Shown here piece by piece: positions 63,735 through 64,000 of a stretch of 64,000 bases of DNA. Source of the DNA: Armatimonadota bacterium (GTDB taxonomy: Bacteria > Armatimonadota > Zipacnadia > Zipacnadales > JABUFB01); assembly GCA_013314775.1 (NCBI GenBank), contig JABUFB010000011.1:290634-354633 (forward strand), given 5' to 3'. The translations under genes were made by a program, and so were the position numbers. Below the pieces are notes generated by a model. That model saw only the letters and a list, made by a program, of their open reading frames with translations, had not been told where the DNA came from and did not search any database. Position 1 is the stretch's first letter. Every line of letters begins with the position of its first letter.

Positions 63735-64000
63735 GTGTCCATGCTCTTCCGTAGGCCAATGACGAGACCACAACCGGAATGCCATGGCCCGTCCGATGCG
63801 CGGCTGGTCGGACCTGCATCGGTTCTGTTCCTGCGCGTTGAAATCGCGGCCAAGTCCTGCTGGATGCAAGCACTGCCGCTGCGCAAGACGCAGCTCGAAT
63901 GGTACGCTGGCTCCACTGGAGCGCTGGGGAACGCGTGGTACTGTGAGACGCAACTGCTCCCGGCCGAGGGAAACAGAATCCCGTGGCGGGCCACCCCCGA
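63735..64000 (+). CDS. partial reading frame after the GTPase, runs off the right edge
   Basis: From GTG 63735 (5 bases after GAGGGA; ATG 63741 is also possible) the frame is open for about 88 codons to the end of the window. It has high G/C at third positions, as in its neighbours. Its sequence (ASVLFLRVEIAAKSCWMQAL) shows no motif I recognise. It sits 10 bases from the GTPase stop and would be the next gene in the cluster. It could still be a chance frame, since only the start is in view. Confidence 0.5.
   Translation, partial: MSMLFRRPMTRPQPECHGPSDARLVGPASVLFLRVEIAAKSCWMQALPLRKTQLEWYAGSTGALGNAWYCETQLLPAEGNRIPWRATP

Noticed and set aside
63309..63953. 214-residue minus-strand frame at the right edge
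   Set aside because: It overlaps the GTPase gene and has no motif or Shine-Dalgarno; the plus-strand GTPase has clear motifs.

Overview
The window is a high-G+C bacterial chromosome segment with dense genes in strand-coherent blocks. The mix suggests a free-living bacterium from a little-studied, probably monoderm-related (Terrabacteria, perhaps Armatimonadota) lineage. It includes a Rex repressor, a T-box leader before leuA, complex I lacking NuoEFG, many secreted carbohydrate- or glycan-type proteins, and a large 12-TM-class membrane protein of the DUF6785 type. This placement is an inference and cannot be proved from the window.

Region 1 (1-16.4 kb): a P-loop NTPase with a helical-repeat tail runs off the left edge on the minus strand. 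It is followed by an accessory/catabolic block: a secreted LamG-sialidase, an unknown secreted protein, an MBL-fold hydrolase, a secreted tandem nitrilase whose first domain has lost its cysteine, a PAC2 protein, a GT39-like membrane glycosyltransferase, a Kelch protein, the large membrane protein, a metallophosphoesterase and a uroporphyrinogen-decarboxylase-like protein.

Region 2 (16.4-30.8 kb): one long minus-strand operon from a strong promoter at 30.77-30.80 kb. The order is nuoA-B-(flavin/PPOX protein)-C-D-(HEPN)-(BolA-like)-H-(hicB-hicA)-I-J-K-L-M-N-rex-polyprenyl synthase. It would make an 11-subunit complex I without the NADH-input module. Five non-nuo genes sit at three positions inside the operon: a PPOX gene, a HEPN pair and a HicBA pair. 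Rex and a quinone-side-chain-type prenyl synthase close it.

Region 3 (30.9-48.7 kb): housekeeping. It holds a polysaccharide pyruvyl transferase-like protein, hisD-hisB, dnaE, a lipoprotein, a HEAT-repeat protein and a coiled-coil membrane protein. These are followed by a plus-strand run of YebC, a DHOD/PreA-like ferredoxin flavoenzyme, a ROK kinase and a QueG-like iron-sulfur protein. leuA follows on the minus strand, with a well-formed promoter and a T-box leader whose specifier reads CUC (Leu).

Region 4 (48.8-64 kb): an accessory island. Decayed transposases (ISKra4-type and IS1380-type at 48.8-49.8 kb, and another C-terminal remnant at 54.5 kb) flank a 1393-residue secreted multidomain protein with a discoidin domain, a ZU5 domain and an HExxH zincin. 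After that comes a plus-strand cluster: a secreted propeller protein with a C-terminal Cys/His zinc-type motif, a membrane protein with carboxypeptidase-regulatory-like domains, a zinc-ribbon protein, a GAP1-like protein with two C-terminal membrane helices and a zinc-ribbon TRAFAC-type GTPase. A further reading frame runs off the right edge. This GTPase cluster is the best candidate for an undescribed (possibly conflict/defence) system.
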